A stretch of 64,000 bases of DNA from Amycolatopsis albispora (GTDB taxonomy: Bacteria; Actinomycetota; Actinomycetes; Mycobacteriales; Pseudonocardiaceae), in the NCBI RefSeq assembly GCF_003312875.1, contig NZ_CP015163.1:1116001-1180000 (forward strand), in the 5' to 3' direction. The position numbers and the translations under genes were made by a program. The notes beneath the pieces were generated by a model. That model searched no databases and was not told the DNA's origin. It saw only the letters and a program-made list of their open reading frames with translations. Positions 40,443 to 48,879 of the stretch are shown one piece after another. Each line of letters starts with the position of its first letter. Within the stretch, counting starts at the first letter, position 1.

Positions 40443-42484
40443 CAGCGGAGGAAGGCCGCGGCGACCCCGGCGTCCACCGGCACGTGCAGGCCGGTGGTGT
40501 GCCCGAGTTCGCCCGCCGTCAGCACGAAGACCGCGTTGGCCACGTGCTCGGGCAGCACCTCCCGCTTGAGCAGCGTCCGCTTCGCGTAGAACGCGCCCAG
40601 TTCCTCCTCTTCGACGCCGTAGACCGCGGCCCGCTGCGCGCCCCAGCCACCGGCGAAGATGCCCGACCCGCGGACCACCCCGTCCGGGTTCACGCCGTTG
40701 ACCCGGATGCCGTGCTCACCGAGTTCGGCGGCGAGCAGGCGCACCTGGTGGGCCTGGTCCGCCTTGGCCGCCCCGTAGGCGACGTTGCTCGGCCCGGCGA
40801 ACACCGAGTTCTTGCTGACGATGTAGACCAGGTCCCCGCCGAGCCCCTGCGCGACCATCTGCCGCGCCGCCTCACGCGAGACCAGGAACGAGCCGCGGGC
40901 CATCACGTCGTGCTGGAGGTCCCAGTCGGCCGCGCTGGTTTCCAGCAGTGGCTTGGAAACCGACAGCCCGGCGTTGTTGACCACCAGGTCGATCCCGCCG
41001 AACGCGAGCGCGCCCGCGGCGAAGGCGGCGCCGACCTCGTCCTCGTCGGTGACGTCCGCGCGCACCGCGACCGCGGTGTCGCGGCCGAGTTCGCCGGCGA
41101 CCTCCTGTGCGGCGTCGAAGGCGCGGTCCGCGACCACCACACACGCGCCCTCGGCGGCGAGGCGTCGCACGGTCGCCTTGCCGATGCCGGAACCGCCGCC
41201 GGTGACCAGCGCGACCCGGCCCGCCAGCGGCTTGGGTGCCGGACGACGGCGCAGCTTGGCCTCTTCGAGCGACCAGTACTCGATCCGGAACTTCTCGCTT
41301 TCCGGAATGGGCGCATAGGCCGACACCGACTCCGCACCGCGCATCACGTTGATCGCGTTGACGTAGAACTCCCCGGCCACGCGCGCGGTCTGCGCGTCCG
41401 CGCCGAAGGAGAACATGCCCACGCCCGGCACGAGCACGATCGCCGGGTCGGCGCCGCGCATCGCGGGGGAGTCCGGCTCGGCGTGCCGCTCGTAGTAGGC
41501 GCGGTAGTCCGCGCGGTAATCCTCGTGCAACTCGCGCAGCCGCTCGATGGTCTGCTCCAGCGGCGCGGACGGCGGCAGGTCGAGCACCATCGGCCGGACC
41601 TTGGTGCGCAGGAAGTGGTCCGGGCAGGAGGTGCCGAGCGCGGCCAGCCGCGGGTGTTCGGCACCGGCCAGGAAGTCCAGCACCACGGCCGAATCGGTGA
41701 AGTGCCCGAGCTGACGCCGATCGGTGGACGCGAGCCCGCGCAGCACCGGTGCCAGCGCGGCGGCACGGGCCCGTCGCTCGGCGTCGGGCAGTGGCTCGTA
41801 TTCGGCGATGCGCGGGCCGAACGGTTCCGCGCGTCCGTTTTCGGCCAGGAACTCCGCCGCGGTGCGGATGATCTCCAGTGAACGCGCCTCGCACTCGTCG
41901 GAAGTTTCACCCCATGCGGTGATTCCGTGGCCGCCGAGAATGCAGCCGATGGCTTGCGGATTGGCGGCCTTCAGCTCGGCGATGTCCAGTCCCAGCTGGA
42001 AACCCGGCCGCCGCCACGGCACCCACACCACCCGGTCACCGAAGCAGCGTTCGGTGAGTTTTTCCCCGTCGGCGGCGGTCGCCAGCGCGATCCCGGAATC
42101 CGGGTGGAGGTGGTCTACGTGCGCGGAATCGACCAGGCCGTGCATCGCGGTGTCGATCGACGGGGCCGCGCCGCCGCGTCCGTGCAGGCAGTAGTCGAAC
42201 GCGGCGACCATCTCGTCCTCGCGCTCCGGCCCGGGGTAGACGCGGGTCAGCCCGCGCAGCCGGTCGAGCCGCAGCACGGCCAGCCCGGATTCGGCGAGCG
42301 TGCCGAGGTCGCCGCCGGATCCCTTGACCCACAACAGTTCCACGTCCTCGCCGGAGGCCGGGTCGGTGGCCACGCCCTTGGCGGAGGTGTTGCCGCCCGC
42401 GTAGTTCGTGTTCGCCGGGTCGGCGCCCAGCCGGTGGGACCTGGTCAGCAGCCGTTCGATGGTTTCCTGGCTCGGCTCGGGCAT
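40442..42484 (-). CDS. rhaEW: bifunctional rhamnulose-1-phosphate aldolase / lactaldehyde dehydrogenase (RhaEW type)
   Basis: The 680-residue fusion has a class II aldolase N-terminal part (residues about 20-390: NTNYAGGNTSAKG, WVKGSGGDLGTL, the metal-binding VDHLHPDSGIALATAADGEK, and CILGGHGITAWGET) and a C-terminal SDR (about 425-680: VALVTGGGSGIGKATVRRLA, NNAGLSVS, NVAYGAAKAD). This architecture splits rhamnulose-1-phosphate into DHAP and L-lactaldehyde and oxidises the latter to lactate. It starts divergently from a LacI gene, with a perfect operator 26 bp upstream. Confidence 0.93.
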   Translation of the reverse strand: MPEPSQETIERLLTRSHRLGADPANTNYAGGNTSAKGVATDPASGEDVELLWVKGSGGDLGTLAESGLAVLRLDRLRGLTRVYPGPEREDEMVAAFDYCLHGRGGAAPSIDTAMHGLVDSAHVDHLHPDSGIALATAADGEKLTERCFGDRVVWVPWRRPGFQLGLDIAELKAANPQAIGCILGGHGITAWGETSDECEARSLEIIRTAAEFLAENGRAEPFGPRIAEYEPLPDAERRARAAALAPVLRGLASTDRRQLGHFTDSAVVLDFLAGAEHPRLAALGTSCPDHFLRTKVRPMVLDLPPSAPLEQTIERLRELHEDYRADYRAYYERHAEPDSPAMRGADPAIVLVPGVGMFSFGADAQTARVAGEFYVNAINVMRGAESVSAYAPIPESEKFRIEYWSLEEAKLRRRPAPKPLAGRVALVTGGGSGIGKATVRRLAAEGACVVVADRAFDAAQEVAGELGRDTAVAVRADVTDEDEVGAAFAAGALAFGGIDLVVNNAGLSVSKPLLETSAADWDLQHDVMARGSFLVSREAARQMVAQGLGGDLVYIVSKNSVFAGPSNVAYGAAKADQAHQVRLLAAELGEHGIRVNGVNPDGVVRGSGIFAGGWGAQRAAVYGVEEEELGAFYAKRTLLKREVLPEHVANAVFVLTAGELGHTTGLHVPVDAGVAAAFLR

Positions 42485-42509
42485 CGCACGTCCCCCGCGT
42501 CGGTGAGGT

Positions 42510-42521
42510 TGAAACGTTTCA
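42510..42521. promoter_or_regulatory. perfect LacI-type operator TGAAACGTTTCA
   Basis: A 12-bp palindrome with the central CG typical of LacI/GalR-family sites. It lies between rhaEW (starts 42484, minus) and the LacI gene (starts 42558, plus), so it can control both divergent transcripts. The adjacent LacI regulator is the obvious binder. Confidence 0.7.
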
Positions 42522-42557
42522 TCCGCATGTTAGGGTTCGGTGTGACGGAGAGCAAGT

Positions 42558-43592
42558 ATGGTCGGCATTAAGGACGTGGCCCGGATCGCCGGGGTTTCCA
42601 TCGGCACGGTCTCGAACGTGGTGAACCGGCCGCACGTGGTGTCGGCCGCGACCAGGTCCCGGGTGCTGTCGGTGATCCAGGAACTCGGCTACGTCCGCGA
42701 CGAGTCGGCGCGGCAGCTGCGGGCCGGTCGCAGCCGGACGCTGGCCGTGCTGGTGCTGGACCTGGGCAACCCGTTCTTCGTCGACGTGGCGCAGGGCGCC
42801 GAGCAGGCGGCGCAGGCCGAAGGGCTGAACGTGATCACCTGCAACAGCGGCCAGCGGGTCGACCGCGAGGCCGGGCACCTGGCGATGCTCGCCGAGCAGC
42901 GGGTGCGCGGGGTGCTGCTCAGCCCGGTCGCCTCGGCGGGGGAGAGCCTGGAGAACTTCCGCCGCAGCGGGATCCCGTACGTGTTCGTCGATCGCAAGAT
43001 GCCGAACTCCGACGCGTGCTCGGTGTCGGTGGACGACGTGGCGGGCGGCGCGCTCGCGGCCCGGCACCTGATCGAGGCCGGGCACACGCACATCGCCTTC
43101 GTCAACGGGCCGCAGTTGCTCGCGCAGTGCCGCGACCGCGAAGCCGGGGCGCGGGCGGCGCTGGCCGAAGCACCCGCGCCGGGCCGCACCTTCACCGTGC
43201 TGGAGTCCGAGGCGCTCGACGTGGCTTCGGGGCGGGACGCGGGGGCGCGCGTGCTCGGCATCAGCCCGCGGCCCACCGCGGTGTTCTGCGCCAACGACCT
43301 GCTCGCGCTCGGTGTGCTGCAGGCGATGGTGGCGGCCGGGGTGCGCGTGCCGGAGGAGATGGCGATCGTCGGGTACGACGACATCGAGTTCGCCGCGGCG
43401 GCCGCGGTGCCGCTCACCTCGGTGCGCCAGCCCGCCACGCGGCTCGGGAAGACCGCCGCGGAGCTGATCATCGCCGAGACCGCCGATGACGCGGCCGACG
43501 CGGCCGAGCACGAGCACCAGACCGTGGTCTACACCCCGGAACTGGTGGTGCGCGACTCCACGCGGGTGCGGCGCGACCGGGTCAGCAGGTAG
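42558..43592 (+). CDS. LacI-family regulator of rhamnose use
   Basis: The 344-residue protein has the LacI helix-turn-helix (VGIKDVARIAGVSIGTVSNV then VNRPHVVSAATRSRV), the hinge LRAGRSRTLAVLV and a periplasmic-binding-protein-like sugar domain (DLGNPFFVDVAQGAE, VFCANDLLALGVLQAM, VGYDDIEFAAAAAVPLTSVR). It is divergent from rhaEW-rhaB with a perfect palindromic operator in between, so it is likely their repressor. The inducer may be L-rhamnose or rhamnulose. The 3' end overlaps the convergent YtfJ-like gene by 64 bp. Confidence 0.93.
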   Translation: MVGIKDVARIAGVSIGTVSNVVNRPHVVSAATRSRVLSVIQELGYVRDESARQLRAGRSRTLAVLVLDLGNPFFVDVAQGAEQAAQAEGLNVITCNSGQRVDREAGHLAMLAEQRVRGVLLSPVASAGESLENFRRSGIPYVFVDRKMPNSDACSVSVDDVAGGALAARHLIEAGHTHIAFVNGPQLLAQCRDREAGARAALAEAPAPGRTFTVLESEALDVASGRDAGARVLGISPRPTAVFCANDLLALGVLQAMVAAGVRVPEEMAIVGYDDIEFAAAAAVPLTSVRQPATRLGKTAAELIIAETADDAADAAEHEHQTVVYTPELVVRDSTRVRRDRVSR

Positions 43593-43876
43593 GTCACCGC
43601 GACCGCGGCGGTGGCGGTGACCAGCCGGTTCAGGTCGATCGCCGGTACCCAGCGGACCCGGCCGCCCTTGATCTCGTAGGCGCCGGTGGCGTGCGCGATC
43701 ACGCCGAAACCCGCGCCCTGGGCCCGCTGCCCGTCGAGGCCGTCACCGCCGCCCCCGCCACCCCAGACGGTGGCCGCGGGGATGACCACCACACCGTCGG
43801 CCTCGTACGGCTCGCCGTAGACCCGCTTGGCGGTGAGCGAATTCCAGGCCGAGCCGATCAGTTCCGGAATGTTCAC
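43529..43876 (-). CDS. GerW/YtfJ-like protein
   Basis: The 115-residue protein starts VNIPELIGSAWNSLTAKRVY and contains GVVVIPAATVWGGGGGGDGL, the glycine-rich motif of the spore-coat-associated YtfJ/GerW family, plus a weak C-terminal hydrophobic stretch (LVTATAAVAVTYLLTRS). In actinomycetes the family is widespread and is not linked to endospores; its role is unknown. It starts with GTG behind GAGGAG, overlapping the metallophosphoesterase stop (GTGA). Its last 64 bp overlap the LacI gene on the other strand. Confidence 0.8.
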   Translation of the reverse strand: MNIPELIGSAWNSLTAKRVYGEPYEADGVVVIPAATVWGGGGGGDGLDGQRAQGAGFGVIAHATGAYEIKGGRVRWVPAIDLNRLVTATAAVAVTYLLTRSRRTRVESRTTSSGV

Positions 43877-44379
43877 TGCGCTCCTCGGTCCACGGTGTGC
43901 AGCTCGACCTCGGTCAGCTCGCCGCGTGCGACGACCGCGGTCAGATAGGTGTGGTGCGGCTGGCGGCGGCGGTCGGTGGGGGAGCCGGGGTTGAGCAGGC
44001 GCAGCCCGGTGCCGGTCTCGCTGTCCCACGGGATGTGGCTGTGCCCGAACACGAGCACGTCGGTGTCCGGATAGGCCTTGGCGCAGCGGGCTTCCCGGCC
44101 TTTCGCCGGGCCGGTTTCGTGCACCACGGCCAGCCGCAGCCCGTCCAGTTCGGCGCGGGCCACCTCGGGCAGGCGGGCGCGCAGTTCGGGGCCGTCGTTG
44201 TTGCCGTACACGCCGATCAGCCGCTTCGAGCGGCGCTCGAGTTCGTCGAGCAGCGCGACCTCGACCCAGTCGCCGGCGTGCACCACCACGTCCGCCGCCT
44301 CGGCGCGCTCCCAGATCTCGCCGGGCAGGCGGCGGGCCCGCTGGGGCACGTGCGTGTCGGAGATGATCAGCAGGCGCAT
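43873..44379 (-). CDS. YfcE-like metallophosphoesterase
   Basis: The 168-residue calcineurin-fold phosphodiesterase shows all metal-binding blocks: LLIISDTHVPQRA (DxH), VVHAGDWV (GD), GVYGNNDGP (GNND), VVHETG and VFGHSHIPWD (GHSH), then NPGSPT. YfcE/MJ0936 proteins are broad phosphodiesterases with unclear natural substrates. It is coupled to the YtfJ-like gene. Its start is only 20 bp from the divergent NUDIX start, so their promoters must overlap the coding ends. Confidence 0.92.
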   Translation of the reverse strand: MRLLIISDTHVPQRARRLPGEIWERAEAADVVVHAGDWVEVALLDELERRSKRLIGVYGNNDGPELRARLPEVARAELDGLRLAVVHETGPAKGREARCAKAYPDTDVLVFGHSHIPWDSETGTGLRLLNPGSPTDRRRQPHHTYLTAVVARGELTEVELHTVDRGAQ

Positions 44380-44399
44380 GCTTCGACCTTAGGGGCAGA

Positions 44400-44870
44400 A
44401 TGACCGCCATGGCGGCCAAACGCAGTGCCGGGATCCTCCTGTACCGGGGTGGACCGGCGGACACCGAAGTTCTGCTCGGGCACATGGGCGGGCCGTTCTG
44501 GGCCCGCAAGGACGAGGCCGCGTGGTCGGTGCCGAAGGGTGAGCACGAGCCGGACGAGGCGCCGCTGGCCGCCGCGCGCCGGGAGTTCGAAGAGGAACTG
44601 GGCCTGCCGGTGCCCGAGGGGGAGCACGTCGAGCTGGGCGAGGTGCGGCAGTCCGGCAAGGTGGTCACGGTGTTCGCCATCGAGGCGGACCTGGACCCGT
44701 CGCTGGCCGTGCCGGGCACCTTCGAACTGGAGTGGCCGCCGCGTTCGGGGAAGATGCAGGAGTTCCCCGAGATGGACCGGTTCGAGTGGTTCGGGCTGGC
44801 CGAGGCCGAGCGGAAACTGGTGAAGGGGCAGCGCCCGTTCCTCGGCAGGCTGGCCGAGCGGTTGACTTGA
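44400..44870 (+). CDS. NUDIX hydrolase
   Basis: The 156-residue protein has the Nudix box GEHEPDEAPLAAARREFEEE followed by LG, with the REFEEE metal ligands intact. It also has SAGILLYRGGPADTEVLLGH and WSVPKGEHEPDE. The family hydrolyses nucleoside diphosphates linked to another group; the substrate is not determined. It starts with ATG behind AGGGGC, 20 bp from the divergent YfcE-like gene. A second in-frame ATG at 44409 is possible. Confidence 0.92.
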   Translation: MTAMAAKRSAGILLYRGGPADTEVLLGHMGGPFWARKDEAAWSVPKGEHEPDEAPLAAARREFEEELGLPVPEGEHVELGEVRQSGKVVTVFAIEADLDPSLAVPGTFELEWPPRSGKMQEFPEMDRFEWFGLAEAERKLVKGQRPFLGRLAERLT

Positions 44871-44898
44871 ACCTTTGTTCAGCTTTTACCGTCGGGGC

Positions 44899-45723
44899 AT
44901 GACCACTTGGCTTGACGAAGCGAGCTCGACGGGGCTGGACCGGCTGGGCGCCCGTGCCGCGGACGCCGACATCGTGGCGCTCGGCGTGTCCAACCGCGCG
45001 GCCCACGAACTGTCCACAATGGTCTTCGAGATGCTGCGGTACCTGGTGGAAGCCCACGGGTTCCGCGCGCTGGCACTGGAAGGCGACGACCTGGCGAGCG
45101 CGCTGCTCGACGACCACGTGCGGACCGGCAACGGTGATCCGAGGCGGATCCTGAGCGAGTCGCGGCCGTTCCTGCGGGCCGAAGAGATCCTCGACGCCGT
45201 GCGCTGGCTGCGGTCGTTCAACGAACGGCACCCCGGTGACCCGGTGCGCGTGGTGCACCCAGCCGCGGTGCCGGATATGCCCGGCGATCGTGCCGGGCTG
45301 GAGCGCATGCTCGCCGACGGCCTTTCGCGGTGGCACGACGAGAATCCGGCGAAGATCGTGTACTGGGGCGGGATCGCGCACACCGCGCGCCAGGACGTGC
45401 CGTCGCTCGGCAAGCTGCTCGGCGAGCGGTTCTCGTACCTCTCGGCCGGGCTGACCTTCCACCACGGCGAGCCGCTGGACTGGATGCCGGTGCCGCCGCC
45501 GGACCACTTCGAAACCACGCTCGACGCGGCCCGCGCGGACACCTTCCTGCTCGACCTCCGCGACGTCCCGGCGGCCGTGGCGAACGCCCCGGTGAAGACC
45601 CGGCTGGTCGGTCCGGCCTACGACCCGGCCGAGGACGGCCACTACCTCGAAGGCACTCCGGCGGGCTGGTTCGATCTGGTCCGGCACACCCGCGTGGTCA
45701 CCCCGGCGAAACTCTTCGGCTGA
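44899..45723 (+). CDS. erythromycin-esterase-like protein
   Basis: The 274-residue protein falls in the erythromycin esterase family (PF05139). It shows ALGVSNRAAHELSTMVFEML, the conserved ALALEGDDLASALLDDHVRT then GNGDPRRIL, and YWGGIAHTARQDVPSLGKLL with the active-site-like His. The usual first GEsxHG motif is altered to GVSNRAAHE. Many family members are not macrolide esterases; a resistance role is only possible. A longer frame begins at 44875, but ATG 44899 fits better. Confidence 0.8.
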   Translation: MTTWLDEASSTGLDRLGARAADADIVALGVSNRAAHELSTMVFEMLRYLVEAHGFRALALEGDDLASALLDDHVRTGNGDPRRILSESRPFLRAEEILDAVRWLRSFNERHPGDPVRVVHPAAVPDMPGDRAGLERMLADGLSRWHDENPAKIVYWGGIAHTARQDVPSLGKLLGERFSYLSAGLTFHHGEPLDWMPVPPPDHFETTLDAARADTFLLDLRDVPAAVANAPVKTRLVGPAYDPAEDGHYLEGTPAGWFDLVRHTRVVTPAKLFG

Positions 45724-45777
45724 AGTGTCGGTCTCCGCCTGGCCCGCCCGTCGGTGAGCCGACGGAAGGAGAAGGAC

Positions 45778-46251
45778 ATGACCGAACTCGAGGTGCGCGT
45801 CCAGGACGGGAACCTGCTCTTCACCCGCGGCTACCCGCACGAGGTCGCGAGGGTGTGGCGGGCGCTGACCGACGACGGCGAGCTGTCCGTGTGGACGCCG
45901 TGGCGGGTGCGGGCGGACATGGTGCCGGGTGGCGTGCTGTCGGTCGCGTTCGGCAAGGGGAAACCGACCAAGGGCGAGGTGCTGACGGTCGAGCCGGAAC
46001 GGCGGCTGGTCTGGCGTTGCTACGGCGCCTTGCTGGACTGGACGCTCGACCCCGAAGACGGGGGCTGCCGGCTCGGTTTCGCCACCACCATCGGCGATCC
46101 CGGGCACGTCGCGCAGAGCGCCGCCGGGTACCACATCTCGCTCGACAACCTCGCGCTGCTGCTGGACGGGCAGGACGTGGTCAAGGCACCGAGCCCGCCG
46201 CGGGAACCGCGTTTTCCCGGGCTGGTGCGGCATTACACGGCGGCGCTGTGA
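45778..46251 (+). CDS. SRPBCC domain protein (AHSA1-like)
   Basis: The 157-residue protein has the Aha1/SRPBCC pattern: RGYPHEVARVWRALTDDGEL, WTPWRVRADMVPGG, a beta sheet with RRLVWRCYGALLDWTLDPED, and the C-terminal helix HISLDNLALLLDGQ. It probably binds a small hydrophobic ligand; relatives are regulators or lipid-binding proteins of unknown role. ATG 45778 follows AAGGAGAAGG. It has a short gap after the esterase-like gene and may share its transcript. Confidence 0.87.
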   Translation: MTELEVRVQDGNLLFTRGYPHEVARVWRALTDDGELSVWTPWRVRADMVPGGVLSVAFGKGKPTKGEVLTVEPERRLVWRCYGALLDWTLDPEDGGCRLGFATTIGDPGHVAQSAAGYHISLDNLALLLDGQDVVKAPSPPREPRFPGLVRHYTAAL

Positions 46252-46266
46252 CGATGCTGTGACGAT

Positions 46267-46539
46267 TCAGACGTCCGCCGGTAGGTGGCGTGCCAGGTGC
46301 AGGCCGACGCCGAGCACCAGCGCGAGCATGCCAGCCAGCACCAGGCTCGCGCTGGCGGTGAGCACGGCCAGCACCAGCAGCACACCGGCCAGCACGTCCA
46401 CGCAGACCGGCAGCACCCTGCCGATCCGGAACCGGCGCGGACCGCCGATGCGGCGGAAGGAGGCGGCGAGTGCGGGCTCGGCGGCCTCGAACCACTCCTC
46501 GATCTTCTTCAGCTGCTCCCGATCATGGTGACTCAGCAT
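46267..46539 (-). CDS. DUF3040 membrane protein
   Basis: The 90-residue protein begins MLSHHDREQLKKIEEWFEAA, the DUF3040 signature, followed by two hydrophobic segments (about 46-64 and 66-82). The family is restricted to actinobacteria and has no known function, though it is often near cell-wall or stress genes. The 187 bp upstream to the divergent DUF6292 gene hold its promoter. Confidence 0.85.
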   Translation of the reverse strand: MLSHHDREQLKKIEEWFEAAEPALAASFRRIGGPRRFRIGRVLPVCVDVLAGVLLVLAVLTASASLVLAGMLALVLGVGLHLARHLPADV

Positions 46540-46726
46540 GGGGTTCCAGCCCTTCACACGATCCCGACGCCAGGGGGTACCCAGCCGGGCGCCGCGCCAC
46601 ACGTCGAAATGGGTGATCTCCGGCGGAAAAACCGGATACGAGGTGTGATCCGCCGATGCGCGGGGTAAAGGCCGGTTACCGCGTCTGATCTCCACCCCCG
46701 TCCCCATCGACGAAAGGCGTTGCCCC

Positions 46727-47140
46727 GTGAGCAGCCTGATCGACTCCGACGTCGAGTACCGGTTCAACCGCGGCCTGCGCGGCTATCTCGAAGCCGTCAC
46801 CTCCGCGCTGGGCATCGGCCTCGAATCGTGCACGGTCGACCTGGACACCCCGGTGTCGGCCTACATCGCCATCGACTGGCGGCTGGCCCGGTTCCCCGGG
46901 CGCGACGTGGCGCTGATCTGGGACGAGCAGCACGGCTGGGCGGCGACCATCGAGGCGGGCTGCGGGGAGGACGTGATCGTGCTGGCCTACCTCGGCGGGG
47001 ACGAGGTGCTGCCGGACCCGCGGCAGGTGGTGCGCTTCCTGGCCGCGCTGCGGGCGGACGACCACTCGCTCGGCCAGCCCGACCCGCCCGGCATCCGGCA
47101 GCCGGGCAACCACGACGAACTGCTCGACCGCCTCGGCTAG
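46727..47140 (+). CDS. DUF6292-like protein
   Basis: The 137-residue protein starts GTG 46727 with VEYRFNRGLRGYLEAVTSAL and has AYIAIDWRLARFPGRDVALI then WDEQHGWAATIE. The pattern matches a soluble actinomycete family (DUF6292) of unknown role. It converges on an AlkC-like gene with a 4-bp overlap of stop regions. No signal peptide or membrane segment is seen. Confidence 0.75.
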   Translation: MSSLIDSDVEYRFNRGLRGYLEAVTSALGIGLESCTVDLDTPVSAYIAIDWRLARFPGRDVALIWDEQHGWAATIEAGCGEDVIVLAYLGGDEVLPDPRQVVRFLAALRADDHSLGQPDPPGIRQPGNHDELLDRLG

Positions 47141-48228
47141 GACACCTGGGTGGTGAGCAGGAACGGGAGCCTGCCGAAGGCCTGCCCGTTGATCTGCAGT
47201 TCCAGCGCGTGCTCGCCGGGGTGGTAGACCCGCGTCGAGATCGGCTTGAACGAGTGCCGGCGCTCGATGGTGGCCGCCTCCCCGGCGGGCAGCGTGCGCG
47301 TGGTCAGCTTGAACACCTTCGGCGCCAGTGCGCCGTTGGCCTTGCGGTGGTGCACCACGTAGTCGATGGCCAGCGTCAGCGGCTCGGTGCCCTGGTTGAG
47401 CAGGGTGAAGTCGAAGGTGAGGTGCTCGCCGACCGCCACTTCGCCCGCCCGCACGCGTGGCCCGTCCACCGCGAGCCCGGCGGGCGGGCCGAAGCCGAGC
47501 AGCTCCAGCGCGGCGGGATCGCCCTGCTTGACCAGCGTGCGCAGACCGTGCCGGACCAGCCGCGGCTCGGCGCCACCGGCCAGCCAGCGCGACGCCGTCC
47601 GCACGCAGAGTTCCGGGTCGAGCCTGCTGATGTCGTTCAGGTGGTTGGCGACCGAGCGGCGCACGTACTCCGAGTCGTCGCGGTGCAGGGCGTCGAGCAC
47701 CGGCAGCGCCGCGTCCGGCCGCCGGGTGATCGCCTTGACCTGCCGCGCCCACGGCAGGCGGGGCCGGGTGCCCTCGCTGGCCAGCCGCCGGACGTGCTCG
47801 TTCTCGTGCCGCGTCCACGTCAGCGCCTTCGCCAGCGCGCGGTCCAGGTCGGCGTCCAAAAAGGACCGGACGGCGAACTCGGCGGTGAGCAGCGGGGTCA
47901 GCTCGGCCAGCAGGTCCAGCCCGGCGTCGAAGTGCGCGGGCAGGGCACGGGCCGCCACCGCCTCGGTGACCGGCCAGATCATCCACCCGGTGAACCGCGG
48001 ATCGCCCAGCGCGGTGCGGACCACCGCCTCGAACGCCGGGTAGGGCTCGGGCAGCCCGGCGAGCACCGCGTCGCGGACGAACCGCCCGCGCTCGCTGAAG
48101 CTCATCCCCGCCAGCTCGCGCGGGGCCGCCCGCAGCGCGGACAGGTCCAGCTCGGGGGCGGCTTCTCCCAGGCAGCGGGCCAGTTCGGTGACGGCGGCGG
48201 CACTCAACATCTCGTCGGCGGTCGGCAC
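47137..48228 (-). CDS. AlkC/AlkD-like DNA alkylation repair protein (HEAT repeats)
   Basis: The 363-residue protein has HEAT-like helical repeats in the order AVRSFLDADLDRALAKALTW, ENEHVRRLASEGTRPRLPWA and EYVRRSVANHLNDISRLDPE, with the AlkC-type landmark GWMIWPVTEAVAARALPAHF. The C-terminal 100 residues form a beta-rich domain (GEVAVGEHLTFDFTLLNQGT, RRHSFKPISTRVYHPGEH) seen in some AlkC proteins. It probably excises N3- or N7-alkylated bases. GTG 48228 is the chosen start; ATG 48210 is an alternative. Confidence 0.85.
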   Translation of the reverse strand: MPTADEMLSAAAVTELARCLGEAAPELDLSALRAAPRELAGMSFSERGRFVRDAVLAGLPEPYPAFEAVVRTALGDPRFTGWMIWPVTEAVAARALPAHFDAGLDLLAELTPLLTAEFAVRSFLDADLDRALAKALTWTRHENEHVRRLASEGTRPRLPWARQVKAITRRPDAALPVLDALHRDDSEYVRRSVANHLNDISRLDPELCVRTASRWLAGGAEPRLVRHGLRTLVKQGDPAALELLGFGPPAGLAVDGPRVRAGEVAVGEHLTFDFTLLNQGTEPLTLAIDYVVHHRKANGALAPKVFKLTTRTLPAGEAATIERRHSFKPISTRVYHPGEHALELQINGQAFGRLPFLLTTQVS

Positions 48229-48238
48229 GGCCCAGACC

Positions 48239-48805
48239 CTAGCGGCGGGGTACGTCAGTTTCGGCGCGCGCGAGGGCGAGGATGTCGTCGACGCTCCACT
48301 GGTCGTAGATGTGCTCGCCGTACTTCGCGGCCACCACGGTGCCGTCTTCGGCGATGAGGAAGTCGGCGGGCAGCCCGAGCCTGCCGTGCTCCTGCTTGGC
48401 CGCGGGCGCCGGGTCGCGCCTGGCCAGGCCCGCCGCGATGCTGCGCAGGACCGGCAGCCACGCCCGCGGGTGCAGCAGCGCGCGGGCCCCGGATTCCACG
48501 CCGAACTCGCGGTAGAGGCGCTTGCCGGGATCGGCCACCACGGCGAACGGGATGTCCGCGGTGTGCACGCGCAACTCGGCCTCGGGGGAGTGGAACACCG
48601 CGACCTCCAGCACCCCGGCCGCGGCCAGTTCGGCGTGCCGCGTGGCCACCGAGCGCAGGTGCACGTTGCAGACCGGGCAGCCCGCGAACCGCCGGAACTG
48701 CAGGTGCACCAGGCGTCCCCGCTGGGGGATGTCCACCGGTTCACCGTCGACCACTTCGACTTCGCGCGGGGTGAGCACGGTACCCGGCTCGATCCTGCTG
48801 CCCAT
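48239..48805 (-). CDS. peroxiredoxin-like (AhpC/TSA-type) protein
   Basis: The 188-residue thioredoxin-fold protein has the redox pair in QFRRFAGCPVCNVHLRSVAT (CPVC) and then LRVHTADIPFAVVADPGKRL. It falls with the AhpC/TSA_2-like peroxiredoxin group and likely reduces peroxides or disulfides. ATG 48805 follows CCGGAGGAAG. It is divergent from a TetR gene across 74 bp, with ACG/CGT-rich half-sites in between. It is probably the TetR target. Confidence 0.87.
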   Translation of the reverse strand: MGSRIEPGTVLTPREVEVVDGEPVDIPQRGRLVHLQFRRFAGCPVCNVHLRSVATRHAELAAAGVLEVAVFHSPEAELRVHTADIPFAVVADPGKRLYREFGVESGARALLHPRAWLPVLRSIAAGLARRDPAPAAKQEHGRLGLPADFLIAEDGTVVAAKYGEHIYDQWSVDDILALARAETDVPRR

Positions 48806-48833
48806 GACTTCCTCCGGAACGTAAGCGTGCGGT

Positions 48834-48866
48834 GTACGCCTACGAACGTATGCGCGTATGTCGTAC
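48834..48866. promoter_or_regulatory. divergent TetR/peroxiredoxin operator region with ACG/CGT half-sites
   Basis: GTACG (48834-48838) mirrors CGTAC (48862-48866). TACGA (48841-48845) mirrors TCGTA (48861-48865), and CGTATG repeats at 48847 and 48855. The block TACGAACGTA at 48841-48850 recurs at 52662-52671. The region is where a TetR-family repressor would block both divergent promoters. Confidence 0.45.
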
Positions 48867-48879
48867 GCTGTCAACCGAG

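Noticed and set aside
44899..45723. Macrolide resistance esterase
   Set aside because: The first family motif is altered and no macrolide genes are adjacent, so only the family-level name is supported.
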